A stretch of DNA of 64,000 nt from CAWUEZ02 sp963921355. Its GTDB lineage: Bacteria; Pseudomonadota; Alphaproteobacteria; Thalassobaculales; Thalassobaculaceae. Positions 61,796-64,000 of the stretch are shown here, piece by piece. The stretch is taken from the NCBI GenBank assembly GCA_963921355.3, contig OZ001190.1:2418001-2482000 (forward strand). The letters are read 5' to 3'. Position 1 is the first letter of the stretch, and each line of letters starts with the position of its first letter. The notes under the pieces were generated by a model that was given only the letters and a program-made list of their open reading frames with translations, was not told where the DNA came from and made no database searches. Position numbers and translations under genes: made by a program.

Positions 61796-62974
61796 GTGTT
61801 TGCCCGCTTCTTCTACGCGCTGCGCGATGCCCGCCTGCCGGTGTCCATCACCGAGTATCTGACCTTGCTGTCGGCGGTAAAGACCGGTCTCGCCGAACAG
61901 TCGGTGGACGACTTCTACTACCTGTCGCGCGCCACCCTGGTGAAGGACGAACGCCACCTCGACCGGTTCGACCGGGTCTTCGGCCATGTCTTTCAGGGTC
62001 TCGAAGCCCTCGACGATCTGTTTGGCGCCGAGATTCCCGACGAGTGGCTGCGCAAGCTGGCGGAGCTGAACCTGAGCGACGCGGAGAAGGCCGAGATCGA
62101 AGCGATGGGCGGCTGGGAAGCGTTGATGGAAACGCTGCGCCAGCGCCTCGAGGAACAGAAGGGGCGCCACCAGGGCGGCTCGAAATGGGTGGGGACGGCG
62201 GGAACGTCACCCTACGGGGCGTACGGCTTCAATCCCGAAGGGGTGCGGATCGGCCAGGATGAGAACCGGAACTTCCGGGCCGTCAAAGTCTGGGACAAGC
62301 GGGAGTTCCGCAACCTGGACGACACCGTCGAACTCGGGACGCGAAACCTGAAGGTCGCGCTGCGGCGGCTGCGCCGGTTCGCCCGCCAGGGCCGGCCCGA
62401 GGAACTGGATCTCGACGACACGATCCGTGAGACCGCGAAGAACGGCGGATGGCTCGATCTCAAGATGCGGGCCGAGCGCCAGAACGTGGTCAACATCATC
62501 CTGTTCCTGGATGTCGGCGGATCCATGGATCCCTACGTCAAGGTCTGCGAGGAGCTGTTCTCGGCGGCGCGGAGCGAGTTCAAGCACCTCGAGTTCTTCT
62601 ATTTTCACAACTGCCCGTATGAGCGGCTGTGGCGCGACAACCGGCGCCGACACGTCGAGCGGATCGACACGCTGGACGTGCTGCATACTTTCGGTCCGGA
62701 CTACAAGGCGGTCTTCGTCGGCGACGCCTCCATGAGCCCGTATGAGATCGCGGTGGCCGGCGGCAGCGTCGAACACATGAACCCTGAACCCGGCGGCGTG
62801 TGGATGAAGCGGATCACCGAGCACTTCCGGCGATCGGTCTGGCTCAACCCGGTTCAGGAGCGGTTCTGGCAGTACACGCAGTCGGTCGACATGATCCAGG
62901 ACCTGATGGAAAAACGGATGTTCCCACTGACCCTGGAAGGGTTGGACCGCGCCATTCGGGAACTCAACACGTGA
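61796..62974 (+). CDS. VWA (CoxE-type) domain protein
   Basis: This 392-residue protein has an N-terminal helical domain (FARFFYALRDARLPVSITEY) and a C-terminal VWA domain with LFLDVGGSMDPYVKVCEELF, where the MIDAS motif is DVGGS (Gly replaces the first Ser of DxSxS, as in some CoxE-type members), and VFVGDASMSPYEI. It pairs with MoxR in metal-dependent assembly or activation of partners. The GTG at 61796 is chosen because GAGGGAGAG lies just upstream. It overlaps the next gene (GTGA). Confidence 0.9.
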   Translation: MFARFFYALRDARLPVSITEYLTLLSAVKTGLAEQSVDDFYYLSRATLVKDERHLDRFDRVFGHVFQGLEALDDLFGAEIPDEWLRKLAELNLSDAEKAEIEAMGGWEALMETLRQRLEEQKGRHQGGSKWVGTAGTSPYGAYGFNPEGVRIGQDENRNFRAVKVWDKREFRNLDDTVELGTRNLKVALRRLRRFARQGRPEELDLDDTIRETAKNGGWLDLKMRAERQNVVNIILFLDVGGSMDPYVKVCEELFSAARSEFKHLEFFYFHNCPYERLWRDNRRRHVERIDTLDVLHTFGPDYKAVFVGDASMSPYEIAVAGGSVEHMNPEPGGVWMKRITEHFRRSVWLNPVQERFWQYTQSVDMIQDLMEKRMFPLTLEGLDRAIRELNT

Positions 62975-63825
62975 CGGTTCTCGACGCGCGGACCAACGCG
63001 TTTCGCAGCGATCTCGCCGAGAGCCGCCTAAGGGGACAGGTATCGGCGGCCCGGTTCGTCGACGGTGAACCGGCCCGGGTTGCGGTGGGAATCGCGTCCC
63101 TGCGCGAGTCGCCGGCCCCGGATGCCCGCCAGGGCTCCGAACTCCTGTACGGCGAGGAGGTCCTGATATTCGACCGGGCGTGCGGGCTCGCCTGGGTCCG
63201 AAATGTCGACGACGGCTACGTGGGTTACGTCGAGGAGAGGGTGCTTGGCCAACGCGATAACGGGCCGGCGACCCACCGGGTCGGCGCGTTGCGCAGCTAC
63301 CTCTTCGAGACGCCGGATCTGAAGACCGCGCCCCGGGACCTTGTCCATATGAACAGCCCCGTGCGCGTTGTCGACCATCACGAGGGATGGGCCCGACTGG
63401 CGGATGATGCCTGGATCTGGGCGAGTCATCTGTCGTCGCTGTCCCACGTGGAGAGCGATCCGGGCGCAGTCGCCGCCCGCTTCATGGGTGCGCCCTATGC
63501 CTGGGGCGGGCGCTCTTCGATCGGGCTCGATTGCTCGGCGCTCGTTCAGTTGGCCTATGCGGCCTGCGGCGTCCCGTGTCCCAGGGACTCCGACATGCAG
63601 GAAGCCGGCTTTGGCGAGAAAATCCCGGGTCTCGAGGCCGCTCGCCCGGGTGACCTGCTGTTCTGGCCGGGCCATGTGGCCTTCCTGCTATCGGAAGACC
63701 GGATCCTGCACGCCAATGCTCATCACATGGCGGTCGAAACGGAACCGCTTGTGGACTTCCGCGCGCGGACCAGGGACCGGATCGGTGATGTCCGGACCGT
63801 CCGACGGGTGGCACTCGGTCGCTGA
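62971..63825 (+). CDS. NlpC/P60 family cysteine peptidase with SH3-like region
   Basis: This 284-residue protein has an N-terminal region of about 150 residues resembling two bacterial SH3 units (ASLRESPAPDARQGSELLYG, MNSPVRVVDHHEGWARLADD) and a C-terminal NlpC/P60 domain with catalytic Cys in GLDCSALVQLAY and His in GHVAFLL. Such enzymes cleave peptide stems of cell-wall murein. No signal peptide is seen, as is common for this alphaproteobacterial group. The GTG start overlaps the VWA stop. Confidence 0.9.
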   Translation: MTVLDARTNAFRSDLAESRLRGQVSAARFVDGEPARVAVGIASLRESPAPDARQGSELLYGEEVLIFDRACGLAWVRNVDDGYVGYVEERVLGQRDNGPATHRVGALRSYLFETPDLKTAPRDLVHMNSPVRVVDHHEGWARLADDAWIWASHLSSLSHVESDPGAVAARFMGAPYAWGGRSSIGLDCSALVQLAYAACGVPCPRDSDMQEAGFGEKIPGLEAARPGDLLFWPGHVAFLLSEDRILHANAHHMAVETEPLVDFRARTRDRIGDVRTVRRVALGR

Positions 63826-63842
63826 ACGCGCCACCGGCCGCC

Positions 63843-63998
63843 TTACATGGCTTCAGGGAAATCGGTGTCCAGATCGACGTCGATCCGGGCTTCCGTGCCG
63901 GCTTCCAGGCGGAAATAGGCATCCTGCGGCCGATCGAGGGCGAATGTCTCCGATTGACCGAGACCGAGATAGAGGCCCCGGATGATCTTGTTGACGAC
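63843..63998 (-). CDS. Partial unidentified gene at right edge (C-terminus only)
   Basis: On the minus strand an open frame enters from beyond the window and ends in TAA at 63843-63845, giving 52 residues including RGLYLGLGQSETFALDRPQ and ending IDVDLDTDFPEAM. Its composition and codon use look coding (third-position GC preference) and it converges with the NlpC/P60 gene. I do not recognise the product. Confidence 0.6.
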   Translation of the reverse strand, partial: VVNKIIRGLYLGLGQSETFALDRPQDAYFRLEAGTEARIDVDLDTDFPEAM

Positions 63999-64000
63999 GC

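Overview
The window is a high-GC stretch of an alphaproteobacterial chromosome that is almost entirely a flagellar supercluster. It ends in a housekeeping block (cckA, recA, alaS) and a small MoxR/VWA/NlpC group. FlbD, FliX, FlbT, FlaF, SciP and CckA together point to an alphaproteobacterium with a Caulobacter-like CtrA/FlbD hierarchy. Gene content and order suggest the Rhodospirillales, but that placement is inference.

Layout: 1-944 (+) is the end of fliI, then fliJ. 969-13530 (-) is one long operon read right to left: fliF, fliH, fliN, motA-like, flbD, flhA, flhF, flhG, a second FliK-like protein and a HAD hydrolase. 13752-15320 (+) is a TPR protein with a glycosyltransferase-like C-terminus, followed by sciP (-). 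15870-19843 (-) is fliK-flgD-flgE. 20275-28772 holds three flagellins, two more TPR/glycosyltransferase-like proteins, flbT and two flaF paralogues. 28839-32894 (+) is flgK, flgL, a FlaG-like protein and a TPR protein. 32908-34857 (-) is flgI, a rod-binding FlgJ and FlgN. 35098-36059 (+) is fliX and dksA. 36188-39664 (-) is flgF-flgG-flgA-flgH. 39978-42941 (+) is fliL, fliM, a small membrane coiled-coil protein and a MotE-like protein. 43084-48920 (+) is cheY, a short CheZ-like protein, two MotB-type proteins and a 1198-residue exported repeat protein. 48954-50829 (-) is an orphan FlhB C-terminal domain, a coiled-coil protein, fliO and fliP. 51002-54434 (+) is flgB-flgC-fliE-fliQ-fliR-flhB. 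54448-63825 (+) is cckA, recA, alaS, a MoxR ATPase, a small secreted protein, a VWA protein and an NlpC/P60 protein. A partial gene runs off the right edge.

The genes supply most of a flagellum: export gate and ATPase complex, MS ring, C ring (FliM, FliN), rod, P and L rings, hook, junction proteins, filament, stator and switch control. fliG, fliD and fliS were not found. Good sigma-54 (-24/-12) promoters precede fliK, flagellin 3, flgK, flgI, flgF, fliL and flgB. CtrA-type TTAA-N7-TTAA sites precede fliK (exact) and sciP, cheY and the first TPR gene (one mismatch each). Palindromes CCCGGCA-N5-TGCCGGG near several sigma-54 promoters are candidate FlbD enhancers.

The least ordinary parts are: the cheY / CheZ-like / double MotB / giant exported repeat protein operon, in which one MotB has Ser where the proton-binding Asp should be; the structured leader shared by flagellins 1 and 2; a 299-bp near-identical block in those two flagellins; the TPR/glycosyltransferase-like paralogues among the flagellins; and the orphan FlhB C-terminal domain beside fliO.
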